A DNA stretch of 64,000 bases from NCBI GenBank assembly GCA_039720395.1, contig CM077833.1, positions 7,951,036-8,015,035 on the forward strand, written 5' to 3'. Positions 55,201 through 58,840 of the stretch are shown piece after piece; the first letter of the stretch is position 1; each line of letters starts with the position of its first letter. Source of the stretch: Liquidambar formosana (taxonomy: Eukaryota > Streptophyta > Magnoliopsida > Saxifragales > Altingiaceae). The notes below the pieces were generated by a model. That model ran no database searches and had not been told where the DNA came from. It saw nothing but the letters and a program-made list of their open reading frames with translations. The translations under genes were made by a program, and so were the position numbers.

Positions 55201-56180
55201 GAATAATCAGGCATCAATAACAGATACATCAATCAACATGCTGGTGATAGAGTGAGATGAATGGCCCAAAAACATGAAAATCTATTCAATATATTATACA
55301 AGAACAATACAAAAATGGTGGTCACAAAATTTCTGCTACTAGGCATTAAATGAATACAAAAGATAAAGACCTTGGTTGGTTTCAGTGACTGAGATGCAGA
55401 ATAACCGCGCCTCAACTTAATTCCTTTTCCACTAAAACTGATGACACTAGAAAACCCAGAGGCAACAATGTTTAGCCAAGCCTCCCATGTATCATCTTCT
55501 CCAGTAAAAAGTGCATGCAGTCCCTACATGCACAAAAATAGTTGTGCACTAGATATCAAGTATCAATGAAGTACAAACTGTACAATCTCCTTATCAAAAA
55601 CAACTGACATACCAGGGTAGAGCCTTGCAAATCAACTCGTGCTGCAAAAAGTCCTGATGGTTGAAATGTCCTCCGATGCCAAACCTGGGGATAAGAAGTC
55701 TGACTTTATCGACTATTCTCATTTAACACAAACAAATATAAGAAATACCTGAGTCAGTTTAAAAAGGAAAGAAGAGGGCGGTATATATATATGTATATAT
55801 AAACAAACATATAAATAAGGTAGATTACAACCATTAAAAACTCATCCCATTCACCTAAAAATCTATGGATTTAAAATAGATAATGTAACCTCCAGAATCC
55901 ACGTAAAATAAGTACTAATCAATCTCCTGTACACAAAAACTTGAGAGACATTGACAATGTGAAACCTTGAGTGTTCATTATAATCTATGTAATTGAATAA
56001 CTAAAACATAGTAATGTTACACACCTTACTACGATATGCAAACTCCAATTGTTCAGCAACATCTTCGCGAAGTGGAAGCCAATCAAGTCCCCCATTACGA
56101 GCAAACCAGTGACCTCTTAAAACACGCCGATTTTCCCCATTCCAATAAACAGGAAAACAATGTCGCTTCACTAAATCTAC
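17475..56180 (-). CDS. SGR2: SGR2-like DDHD phospholipase, six internal exons of a larger gene
   Basis: Joined from six minus-strand exons: 56180-56025, 55684-55613, 55523-55371, 40078-40028, 29550-29380, 17624-17475. The 251 codons contain stretches typical of plant SGR2: [61 protein letters not shown] and [15 protein letters not shown]. In Arabidopsis SGR2 is a phosphatidic-acid-preferring phospholipase A1-like protein of endomembranes and the vacuole, needed for amyloplast movement and shoot gravitropism. The GxSxG lipase serine and the DDHD domain lie further C-terminal and are not in this window. The start codon and N-terminus are also missing. All exon lengths are multiples of three and all introns are phase 0. 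Introns are 340, 89, 15292, 10477 and 11755 bp, the last three packed with transposons. No stop or frameshift is seen, so the gene may be functional. The protein family is sure; function in this plant is inferred. Confidence 0.94.
17625..18199. other. SGR2 intron, no element recognised
   Basis: AT-rich with short purine tracts (ggagggggg and gaagag around 17715-17760). No coding signal on either strand. Confidence 0.6.
18200..18452. mobile_element. Foldback (palindromic) element
   Basis: Left arm: agaacaaagaagactgggca, then gagggcctacttccac and tttttgctaat. Right arm, complemented: agaagactggtcaataac, then gagggcctatttccacac and tttttgctaatcc. The arms are about 110-125 bp with a short centre. 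A truncated relative sits at 25660-25750. The open frame on the minus strand is not a gene. Confidence 0.7.
18480..18590 (+). pseudogene. Copia RT N-terminal fragment
   Basis: Translates [18 protein letters not shown] followed by [11 protein letters not shown], the conserved entry to the copia RT. A parallel fragment exists on the minus strand at 25482-25610. Confidence 0.75.
18700..18805. repeat. Two tandem 53-bp repeats
   Basis: cttgcaacact(t/a)(c/g)tcaag... is repeated, each unit ending atgtttatcatgccgaatt. They lie at the 3' end of the minus-strand copia relic. Confidence 0.8.
19010..20160 (-). mobile_element. hAT-like non-autonomous element (CGATAT family), 1151 bp
   Basis: Perfect 8-bp target duplication attattac (19002-19009 and 20161-20168), as in hAT transposons. 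Left terminus caaggattgaaatatcc; right terminus, complemented, catagtcctaaatatcg. The subterminal regions are rich in gatatatcg-type motifs. A pyrimidine tract (19540-19635) lies inside. No transposase. Opposite orientation to the copies at 24195, 44070 and 51156. Confidence 0.88.
20331..20902. other. Intron sequence without a recognised feature
   Basis: AT-rich, with a short ga repeat at about 20729-20770. No homology recognised on either strand. Confidence 0.5.
20911..22007. mobile_element. Second hAT-like non-autonomous family, 1097 bp, GC-rich ends
   Basis: Left end caatgttttaaaaaaacgca, then gcgcccaaggcgcg; right end, complemented, caatgttttaaaaggcgtgg, then gcgcaaggcgggg. Flanked by ctgtgact (20903-20910) and ttgtgatt (22008-22015), an 8-bp duplication with two C/T differences. 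The interior is AT-rich with poly-T tracts and no transposase. Confidence 0.78.
22170..22420. mobile_element. Foldback MITE, about 250 bp
   Basis: The arms pair over about 95 bp: ttcttaacatgtgccctaag with the complement of the right arm, ttctttaatgtgtgacctaa. Both contain gaggcaatcattgca and gagaattgtgcaa. The centre is about 60 bp. No coding capacity. Confidence 0.75.
22562..22745 (+). pseudogene. Copia RT fragment (plus)
   Basis: Translates FDVKNAFLL, then [19 protein letters not shown] and KRFT in mixed frames. It closely resembles the RT of the copia element at 14660-14820. It meets an oppositely oriented copia RT fragment at 22745/22746. Confidence 0.8.
23205..23490. repeat. Three degenerate tandem repeats of about 100 bp
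   Basis: Units start around 23210, 23309 and 23408 with cac/ttaacgat(g/a)agcacca, and contain caaatgcatatagtggaagg and atcttgcc. They lie in the sequence separating the two RT blocks of the minus-strand copia relic. The minus-strand open frame at 23176-23586 reflects the repeat, not a recognised protein. Confidence 0.6.
23936..24183 (-). mobile_element. Short retroposon with poly-A tail (LINE 3' end or SINE)
   Basis: On the minus strand it starts about 24183 (cttgctaagaggggtgcc) and ends in about 13 A (plus-strand t run, 23937-23951). It interrupts the copia RT between KWV and KHNIDG. aacat occurs on both sides and may be the target duplication. No coding domain recognised. Confidence 0.5.
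24195..25473 (+). mobile_element. hAT-like non-autonomous element (CGATAT family), 1279 bp
   Basis: Perfect 8-bp target duplication cttacaac (24187-24194 and 25474-25481). Starts catggccttaaatatcg, ends ccaatatttaagtccttg. Subterminal atatcg motifs, a GAA-rich tract (24418-24465) and a shared right-hand block (25190-25460). The short open frames inside are not conserved among copies. It sits in the minus-strand copia RT relic. Confidence 0.92.
25660..25750. mobile_element. Truncated foldback element
   Basis: gggcctatttctagacccat, then gtttgctaatccac and ttattatcacatcccat, match one arm and the centre of the element at 18200-18452. Preceded by a 15-base G run (25669-25683). The second arm is missing. 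Confidence 0.6.
25815..27410 (+). pseudogene. LINE 3' end with RNase H domain, split by TRIM array
   Basis: Plus-strand pieces: [17 protein letters not shown] (about 25850), then [19 protein letters not shown] and IFKDHDGI (about 26085-26180), the start of the RNase H domain found at the C-terminus of many plant LINEs. After the TRIM array it resumes with [19 protein letters not shown] (about 27282) and ends in an A/T-rich tail near 27410. Stops throughout. Antisense to SGR2. Confidence 0.7.
26345..27202 (-). mobile_element. Tandem TRIM array with four LTR copies
   Basis: LTR-like copies: 26345-26499, 26663-26816, 26818-26912 (partial) and 27063-27202, all ending (plus strand) ggtattaca and sharing gatattgtccgctttgggtt and ggctttaaaacgc-type cores. 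Two internal segments (26500-26662, 26913-27062). On the minus strand tggtatcatagatgc follows the LTR end (tRNA-Met-type primer site), and tgggaggacaa precedes the next LTR (purine tract). Flanks gtcgg and atcga match at three of five bases. Confidence 0.8.
27580..28035 (-). pseudogene. LINE 3' end (zf-RVT and tail)
   Basis: The complement shows a zf-RVT-like [21 protein letters not shown], then LPMLFFGVF and a terminal gcccttttgtgtttaataca tail like the LINE at 40990. 5'-truncated. It meets the plus-strand LINE tail head-on near 27570. Confidence 0.65.
28265..28526 (+). mobile_element. hAT-like element (CGATAT family), left-end relic
   Basis: Starts catggaccaaaatatcatta and carries gcaatatatcgctaatatat and further cgatatt motifs like the left parts of the other copies. 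The right end is missing. A mini-LTR element begins at 28527. Confidence 0.7.
28527..28848 (+). mobile_element. Miniature LTR element (TRIM/SMART-like), 322 bp
   Basis: LTR 28527-28635 (tgtcggaaaaatac...tttagca), internal segment of 99 bp ending in the purine tract gtgagggggag (28724-28734), LTR 28735-28848 (tgttggaaaaatac...cttaaca). Perfect 5-bp target duplication atgct at 28522-28526 and 28849-28853. No canonical tRNA-Met primer site is visible. Non-coding. Confidence 0.8.
28854..29250. other. Intron sequence without a recognised feature
   Basis: No coding or element signal found on either strand. Confidence 0.5.
29252..29303. repeat. TA microsatellite
   Basis: About 25 ta units, 77 bp beyond the donor of SGR2 exon 29380-29550. 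Confidence 0.95.
29380..29550 (-). CDS. SGR2: SGR2 exon with the VHGIGQ motif, 57 codons
   Basis: Acceptor ttggtctag, then GTTCCTGTTCAA; donor CAG/gtaaaa. The 57 residues run from [15 protein letters not shown] through [10 protein letters not shown] and LAERHLTS to RILYIPCQ. The hydrophobic strand followed by HGIGQ is the start of the alpha/beta-hydrolase fold shared by DDHD phospholipases. No stops. A long TA microsatellite lies about 80 bp beyond the donor. Confidence 0.94.
29551..30297. other. Start of SGR2 10.5-kb intron, no element recognised
   Basis: AT-rich intron with a poly-T run at 30040-30053. Short open frames have no protein features. Confidence 0.55.
30298..30480 (+). pseudogene. 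RTE-clade non-LTR retrotransposon, 3' end
   Basis: Translates [26 protein letters not shown], a stop, then [15 protein letters not shown]. This is the hallmark C-terminus of plant RTE elements (RGRP..TW...V..D, then W..RIH.A.P). Ends in the short repeat (ttgag)n, as RTE elements end in simple repeats. Different clade from the L1 LINEs elsewhere in the window. Confidence 0.8.
30516..30770 (+). repeat. Gypsy 5' LTR, first part
   Basis: tgatgtggcacatttagctt... to gtagttttttggatatatc, matching 39527-39785 of the 3' LTR. Its continuation is 36754-36915. Confidence 0.88.
32231..32881. mobile_element. Long-TIR element of gggagggatcc family, possible gene capture
   Basis: Inverted arms about 140 bp long: ggggagggatccgtttacac on the left; gggagggatctgtttacact when the right end is complemented. 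Flanked by tatac (32226-32230 and 32882-32886). The 370-bp centre has more balanced composition than its surroundings and an open frame containing [20 protein letters not shown]. The source of the centre is unknown. Related to the MITE at 7333-7626. Confidence 0.7.
32889..33055. repeat. Compound TATA/TATG/GATA microsatellite
   Basis: Repeated tatatctatatatatggata and tatgtatatacatacata units. Produces overlapping spurious Tyr/Ile-rich open frames on both strands. Confidence 0.9.
33060..33373. repeat. Direct repeat, copy 1 (314 bp)
   Basis: Matches 33789-34102 through cttccatttntaagat, tgcacaatgtata and ggatgaccccacaccatgtt to gagccccaaaaccc, with scattered differences. Confidence 0.85.
33374..33788 (-). 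repeat. Solo-LTR-like block between the direct repeats
   Basis: Complemented, it runs tgtactagaaattactagta to catttctgcatca (33781 to about 33399), with gttagttacaag-type LTR sequence and a TG...CA boundary. tagtaca occurs at both edges. No partner LTR. Confidence 0.5.
33789..34102. repeat. Direct repeat, copy 2 (314 bp)
   Basis: Second copy of 33060-33373. Beyond 34102 the sequence continues differently (gtatgtttttatgaaac). Confidence 0.85.
34431..34862. mobile_element. Foldback MITE
   Basis: Arms 34487-34618 and 34654-34789 pair (aaggttttatgaaaaatata, acaactttgtagaagaaa, agacttttggccattt). The outer ends are G-rich on the left and cctccccctt on the right. No coding capacity. Confidence 0.75.
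35075..35455. repeat. Degenerate repeat dense in TTGAC motifs
   Basis: At least a dozen ttgac(c/t) words on the plus strand in about 380 bp (gttgaccactttgaccatag, gttgaccaagttgacttc). Two half-repeats of about 175 bp each contain aaaattccaaaa/agaaaat runs and attttgact. TTGAC is the W-box core; whether that matters here is unknown. Confidence 0.6.
36754..36929 (+). repeat. Gypsy 5' LTR, second part, and primer-binding site
   Basis: 36754-36915 continues the 5' LTR and ends cattcccatca, then tt and tggtatcagagc (36918-36929), the initiator tRNA-Met primer site. Confidence 0.88.
37765..38860 (+). pseudogene. Gypsy gag and pre-protease remnant
   Basis: An ATG at 37765 is followed by a stop after two codons (MA*). 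The open part starts at 37814 and includes [18 protein letters not shown] (coiled-coil-like start), then a retrotransposon gag core: [35 protein letters not shown] and MKKKLEGKF. It stops at 38329. The overlapping acidic frame to 38597 ([19 protein letters not shown]) is the acidic stretch that in this family lies between the zinc knuckle and the protease. The knuckle itself, the protease, RT and RNase H are missing. Confidence 0.8.
38861..39200 (+). repeat. Solo LTR, 340 bp
   Basis: tgatgtgctcatttggactg ... ggatctcatca, flanked by a perfect 5-bp duplication gtgta (38856-38860 and 39201-39205). Same LTR family as the solo LTR at 54130-54477. Formed by recombination between the two LTRs of a lost element. 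Confidence 0.9.
39201..39436 (+). pseudogene. Gypsy integrase C-terminal remnant
   Basis: In frame with the sequence before the solo [23 protein letters not shown], then [20 protein letters not shown] and [12 protein letters not shown]. This resembles the stretch after the integrase core (FVE.M.DIH....IE..N.KYK..AD..RR) of plant gypsy elements. Confidence 0.7.
39514..39953 (+). repeat. Gypsy polypurine tract and 3' LTR
   Basis: agagggggag (39514-39523), then the LTR 39527-39953 (taatgtggtgcatttagcta ... catccccatca). The first G of TG is mutated to A. Followed by the cttag target duplication and, 69 bp on, by the 51-nt SGR2 exon. Confidence 0.88.
40028..40078 (-). CDS. SGR2: SGR2 51-nt exon isolated between two giant introns
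   Basis: Minus strand: acceptor ctttag, then GATGAATTACGT; donor CAG/gtatgc. It encodes exactly [17 protein letters not shown], the hydrophilic linker that in plant SGR2 joins the KLRRGY region to the VHGIGQ strand. It lies alone between introns of 15292 bp and 10477 bp. The 3' LTR and target duplication of a gypsy element end only 69 bp away on the donor side (39958). Confidence 0.92.
40079..40985. other. SGR2 intron, no element recognised
   Basis: AT-rich; no coding or repeat structure identified apart from short T runs. Confidence 0.55.
40990..44010 (-). pseudogene. L1-type LINE, 5'-truncated ORF2
   Basis: Minus-strand order from 44010 downward: endonuclease C-terminus ([16 protein letters not shown]), linker, [20 protein letters not shown] (about 43300), RT with [38 protein letters not shown] and [22 protein letters not shown] (about 42590), [15 protein letters not shown] and VTYLGLPSG, then [17 protein letters not shown] (about 42110), zf-[17 protein letters not shown]...DHLFIHC (41540-41380), and a 3' tail near 40990. 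Several frameshifts and stops. Sense relative to SGR2. The best-preserved LINE after the one at 58711. Confidence 0.88.
44070..45047 (+). mobile_element. hAT-like non-autonomous element (CGATAT family), 978 bp
   Basis: Starts catggtcttaaaaatcg, ends cgatatttaagtccttg. Flanked by atattatc (44062-44069) and atcttatc (45048-45055), an 8-bp duplication with one mismatch. The left 250 bp is almost entirely cgatatatcg-type motifs. No transposase. Confidence 0.9.
45048..46327. other. Intron with possible LINE 3' UTR and GA microsatellite
   Basis: 45595-45830 (minus) ends like a LINE tail (gttttcttctttttgatcaa, twice) but has no coding domain. 46192-46225 is (ga)17. The open frames at 45228 and 45818 show no recognised protein. 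Confidence 0.5.
46192..46225. repeat. GA microsatellite
   Basis: Seventeen uninterrupted ga units. Confidence 0.97.
46333..46674 (+). repeat. Gypsy 5' LTR, 342 bp
   Basis: tgatgtggatgtttgtgtgc ... gcagatcatca. Open frames on both strands of this region are spurious. Confidence 0.93.
46678..46689 (+). promoter_or_regulatory. Gypsy primer-binding site, initiator tRNA-Met type
   Basis: tggtatcagagc, 3 nt after the 5' LTR. Confidence 0.92.
47476..48600 (+). pseudogene. Gypsy gag
   Basis: ATG at 47476 ([19 protein letters not shown]), stop at about 47545, then [28 protein letters not shown] and [17 protein letters not shown]. The longest open part is 48001-48516, with [38 protein letters not shown] and a Gln-rich tail. 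The CCHC knuckle is split across frames by an extra 7 nt (ctataac beside ctataag, about 48505); in the downstream frame [13 protein letters not shown] residues are recognisable but the last Cys is lost. It would form the element's capsid. Confidence 0.85.
48720..51167 (+). pseudogene. Gypsy pol (protease C-term, RT, RNase H, integrase)
   Basis: The protease retains only its C-terminal half ([20 protein letters not shown]); the catalytic Asp region is deleted. [21 protein letters not shown], then [33 protein letters not shown] and [14 protein letters not shown]. The YxDD box reads YFYDILVYS (about 49578), so one catalytic Asp is Tyr. Connection: [20 protein letters not shown]. RNase H traces [10 protein letters not shown] and [10 protein letters not shown]. 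Integrase: [37 protein letters not shown] and [20 protein letters not shown]. It is cut at VWVV (about 51145) by the hAT insertion and resumes at 54060. Confidence 0.88.
51655..52022. repeat. Tandem duplications inside the hAT element
   Basis: A 46-bp unit beginning ttaatggtctgagacccctc is present twice (51655-51746). A unit of about 105 bp beginning cctatttt...caaagttaagaaaataca is present twice (51818-51922 and 51923-52022). Confidence 0.85.
52054..52310. mobile_element. Stowaway-type MITE
   Basis: Left end atccctccgtcccactccat; right end, complemented, actctctctgtcccatttta. Flanked by TA. Nested in the hAT element. Confidence 0.8.
52735..54049. mobile_element. Harbinger-like non-autonomous element, 1315 bp
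   Basis: Left end ggcctcgtttggtatgccgg, then gtctggataggataag; right end, complemented, tgcctcgtttagtatgctag, then gtctggattggatagga. Flanked by TGA on both sides (52732-52734 and 54050-54052), a 3-bp duplication as expected for PIF/Harbinger, although TWA is the usual target. No transposase frame. Inserted exactly at the right border of the hAT element. Confidence 0.82.
54060..54628 (+). pseudogene. Gypsy pol C-terminus, resumed after insertions
   Basis: After the hAT and Harbinger insertions the pol frame continues with [19 protein letters not shown] (54075-54130). After the solo LTR it resumes with [10 protein letters not shown], then, after a one-base shift, [20 protein letters not shown] and RPYFTAE. 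This is the chromodomain-less tail of a gypsy integrase. It ends just before the purine tract gaggggaag (54617-54625). Confidence 0.85.
54130..54477 (+). repeat. Solo LTR, 348 bp
   Basis: tgatgtgcttatttggactg ... gcgattccatca, flanked by a perfect 5-bp duplication gtcct (54125-54129 and 54478-54482). Same family as 38861-39200. Confidence 0.92.
54629..54971 (+). repeat. Gypsy 3' LTR, 343 bp
   Basis: tgatgtgaatgtttgtgtgc ... ggagatcatta, homologous to 46333-46674, followed by the gatag target duplication. Confidence 0.93.
55371..55523 (-). CDS. SGR2: SGR2 exon, 51 codons, weak donor
   Basis: Acceptor catgtag, then GGACTGCATGCA. The 51 codons contain [18 protein letters not shown] and end SQSLKPTK. 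The donor reads AAG/gtcttt: it keeps GT but lacks the usual purine at +3 and G at +5, so it is a weak site. It opens the 15.3-kb intron that carries the gypsy element at 46333-54971, whose 3' target duplication ends 394 bp from this exon. Confidence 0.92.
55613..55684 (-). CDS. SGR2: SGR2 exon, 24 codons
   Basis: Acceptor ...tccccag, then GTTTGGCATCGG; donor CTG/gtatgtca. The 24 residues include [18 protein letters not shown], which in plant SGR2 follows directly on the VYWNGENRR block. The next intron, to exon 55523-55371, is only 89 bp, the usual size for a plant intron and a contrast with the very large ones downstream. Confidence 0.92.
56025..56180 (-). CDS. SGR2: SGR2 exon (first visible), 52 codons
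   Basis: On the minus strand the exon follows an acceptor ending in ctgcag and begins GTAGATTTAGTG. It ends AGTAAG before the donor gtgtgtaac. It encodes a 52-residue block starting [19 protein letters not shown] and containing [14 protein letters not shown], a signature of the SGR2 middle region upstream of the lipase core. It is separated from the next exon by only 340 bp. The preceding exon is not found in the 7.8 kb up to 64000, so the upstream intron is at least that long. Confidence 0.93.
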
Positions 56181-57190
56181 CTGCAGTAATTTTGTCACTT
56201 GAATTTTTTTATTGTACAACTAAGAGTCAAACAAACACAACACGGTACTTTCTTATCTAAAAAACACAACACAACACTTAAAATGCCTCTAATAGTACTT
56301 ATAACATTAGCTCAGAATTTGGAATTTCACATGACACTGATGTATATTATTAAAAGAATTAACTCTACATAACATCAGATTCAATGAACATAGATGTGAG
56401 CCAGATCCCATCTACACGTTGGTTTCTGGTAGAAGAGTCCATGTCACAACACATACCAAAAGACATAAGCCGAAATTCATTCATTGGCAAAAACGATTGA
56501 ACCCAAGTATATGCGACATAGTAAAATAAGGGACAGAATACATATGGAGTATAATTTGGTTCTTTTTTAAAAATATACAATGAAATATTCAGCACAAAAA
56601 ATGGAAACGATAAAAATATGGATACAAGCATGTACGGTTACAAGACAAATTTTAATGAAAAGTTCAGAAACAAAAATACAAGAATACATGTTATGTAGTT
56701 TCAATTAGTATATCATTATTAATCACTTTTTTGTATCTTGTTTTATCCAAATATTTATAAAACAATATTAATATACCAATTATATGTAAAAAAGTAATCA
56801 AATAAGTACATATTTTGCGCACATTTGCTTGACAACAAGTCTAACTATGCTTACAAAGGAATAAGTAATAAAGAACATAATATAATTAATATATTTTGTA
56901 ATAAATTTAAACTTAGATTTAACTAGAAGATTGAAAACTATGGGACTGCCCAAACGCTTAACCAATCTAAGAGATTGGTGAAGGGGGCAATTTGACTAAG
57001 AAGATTATGGCTCATAACTTAATAAGCATATGACTCATAATCTATACATATTTGCAATAAGAAACTTAGAAATTAGACTACGATTCCACAAATTGAAGAT
57101 AAAAATTAAAATTTTCTGAATCTTGATAGTGGTGTTGCTACAGATGGAACTAGGCGTCAGTTTGCTATTGTTAGAATTAAAAGAATTTTA
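56181..57190. other. SGR2 upstream intron, no element recognised
   Basis: AT-rich; I looked for the preceding SGR2 exon on the minus strand here and found none. The open frame at 56365-56631 has no recognised domain. Confidence 0.55.
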
Positions 57191-57194
57191 ACAT

Positions 57195-58440
57195 ACAAAT
57201 TAAACTTCCAAGGAGATCTAGCTGACACTCTGTTGCCAAACTGAGCATCCCAACCATTCTCTTGTATCCCAAATCTACTCCTAATAACAGCATGCCAAAG
57301 CAAGTTGCGCTCCAAAGGGAATCTCTATAACCATTTGCCAGCTAAAGCAATATTCCTTGCAACAAGATTACCCACAGCTAAACCACCCTCATTTTTAGGA
57401 TGGAAAACAATATCCAAACCAATCAAATGATCCTTCTTTCCTTTCCCACGTCCTTCCCACATAAAATCTCTCATCATCCTCTCCAATCGTTTAGCCACTT
57501 TGACAAGTAATCTAAATAAAGACATATAATAAATGGGGATACTAGATAAGACAGCCTGAACTAAAGTCAATCTTCCCCCTTTCGAAATCAAAGCTCTGCT
57601 CTCCTCCAACCATCCAACCTTCTCCCAACCCTCTCAACAACCCGATCCCAAAATGAGTCAGAGTAAGGATAACCCCCTAAGGGAAGACCCAAATACTTCA
57701 AAGGCCACTCTCTCACACTACAACCTAATAGAGCATCTAGACCCCTAATCTTATCCTGATCACAATTAAGACCAACAATAGAGCACAATTAAGACCAACA
57801 ATAGAGCTCTTGCCCATATTGACCTTCAAACCCGACACCAACTCAAAAATCTGTAACCCATATTAACCTTCAAACCCAAAAACAACTCAAAAATCTGTAA
57901 AATAGACTGCAAGTTCAAAAACTTCTCCTCATTCCCAGAAACAAAGAACAAAGTGTTGTCTGTAAACAGTAAATGCGAAACATAAACCTTATCTCTACCA
58001 ACCTCAAAACCATCAACCAAACCCACATCCTTAGCTCTATCCATAAGTCTGCTCAGCACATCAAGAACTAAAACAAACAAAAAAGGAGACAATGGATCCC
58101 CTAGTCTCAAACTCCTGGATGCTTTAAAATTGCCACCTGGTTTTCCATTAATTATTACAGAAAAATTACAAGAAGATAAACACGAATGAATCCACCTCCT
58201 CCATCTACTCCCGAAACCCTTCCTTTCCAAAACAAAATCCACAAAACCCCAGTCCACATGATCATAAGCCTTCTCAAAATCAATCTTAAAAAGAATTCCT
58301 TCCTTCTTCTTGCACCTATAATCATCCACTGCCTCATTAGCCACAATAACCACATAAGAATCTGGCGCCCTTCTACAAAAGCTCCCTGAGCAACTGAAAC
58401 AGTCTCACTATATTGGTTTTCCATTCTATGAAATCCCATC
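57195..58440 (-). pseudogene. L1-type LINE RT fragment
   Basis: Minus strand: FVEGRQI, ANEAVDDYRCKKKEG, KIDFEKAYDHVDWGFVDFVL, SLRLGDPLSPFLF, HLLFTDNTLFF (FADD box mutated to FTDN), FELFLGLKVNM, WPLKYLGLPLGGYPYSDSFW, RALISKGGRLTLVQAVLSS and NEGGLAVGNLVARNIALAGK, ending at RSPWKFN near 57195. Truncated at both ends. Two small tandem duplications (about 22 and 45 bp) lie at 57768-57900. Sense relative to SGR2. Confidence 0.87.
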
Positions 58441-58494
58441 TATTACCTATTAAGTAAATGATTAGTGTGTATGGAAACTATGTGTTAATTATTA

Positions 58495-58710
58495 CTCCCT
58501 CCGTCTCACAAAGATAAGCAATTTTGCTACGTTTTTTGTCCCAAAATATGTGTCCACTTTGAAAAGTCAAATCATAATTTTTTTTTTAGTTTCTGACACT
58601 ACCCTTTAATTTGTTATTTCAATAATTACTTTCAATACAAAATCCAATACAAAGAAGGAGAGGGTATTTTTTGAAAGATGGAGTTTAATAAATGACAAGT
58701 CAAAGCAATG
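58495..58710. mobile_element. Stowaway-type MITE, truncated by LINE insertion
   Basis: ctccctccgtctcacaaaga, then tttgaaaagtcaaatcat, closely matching the MITE at 9735-10007 up to aatgacaagtcaaagcaatg. The right terminus is missing; LINE 5' sequence begins at about 58711. Confidence 0.75.
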
Positions 58711-58840
58711 AAAGCCCTCCTAGTACATCTCTGCGCTCTCCTCGAAGTAGCGCCTTTCCCTTTCTGGTTGGACTTTATCTCCGGTGAGTTCCCCATTTCC
58801 TTTTTCTTTCCTCTGCCTCCTCCTTTAATCTATCTCGTTG

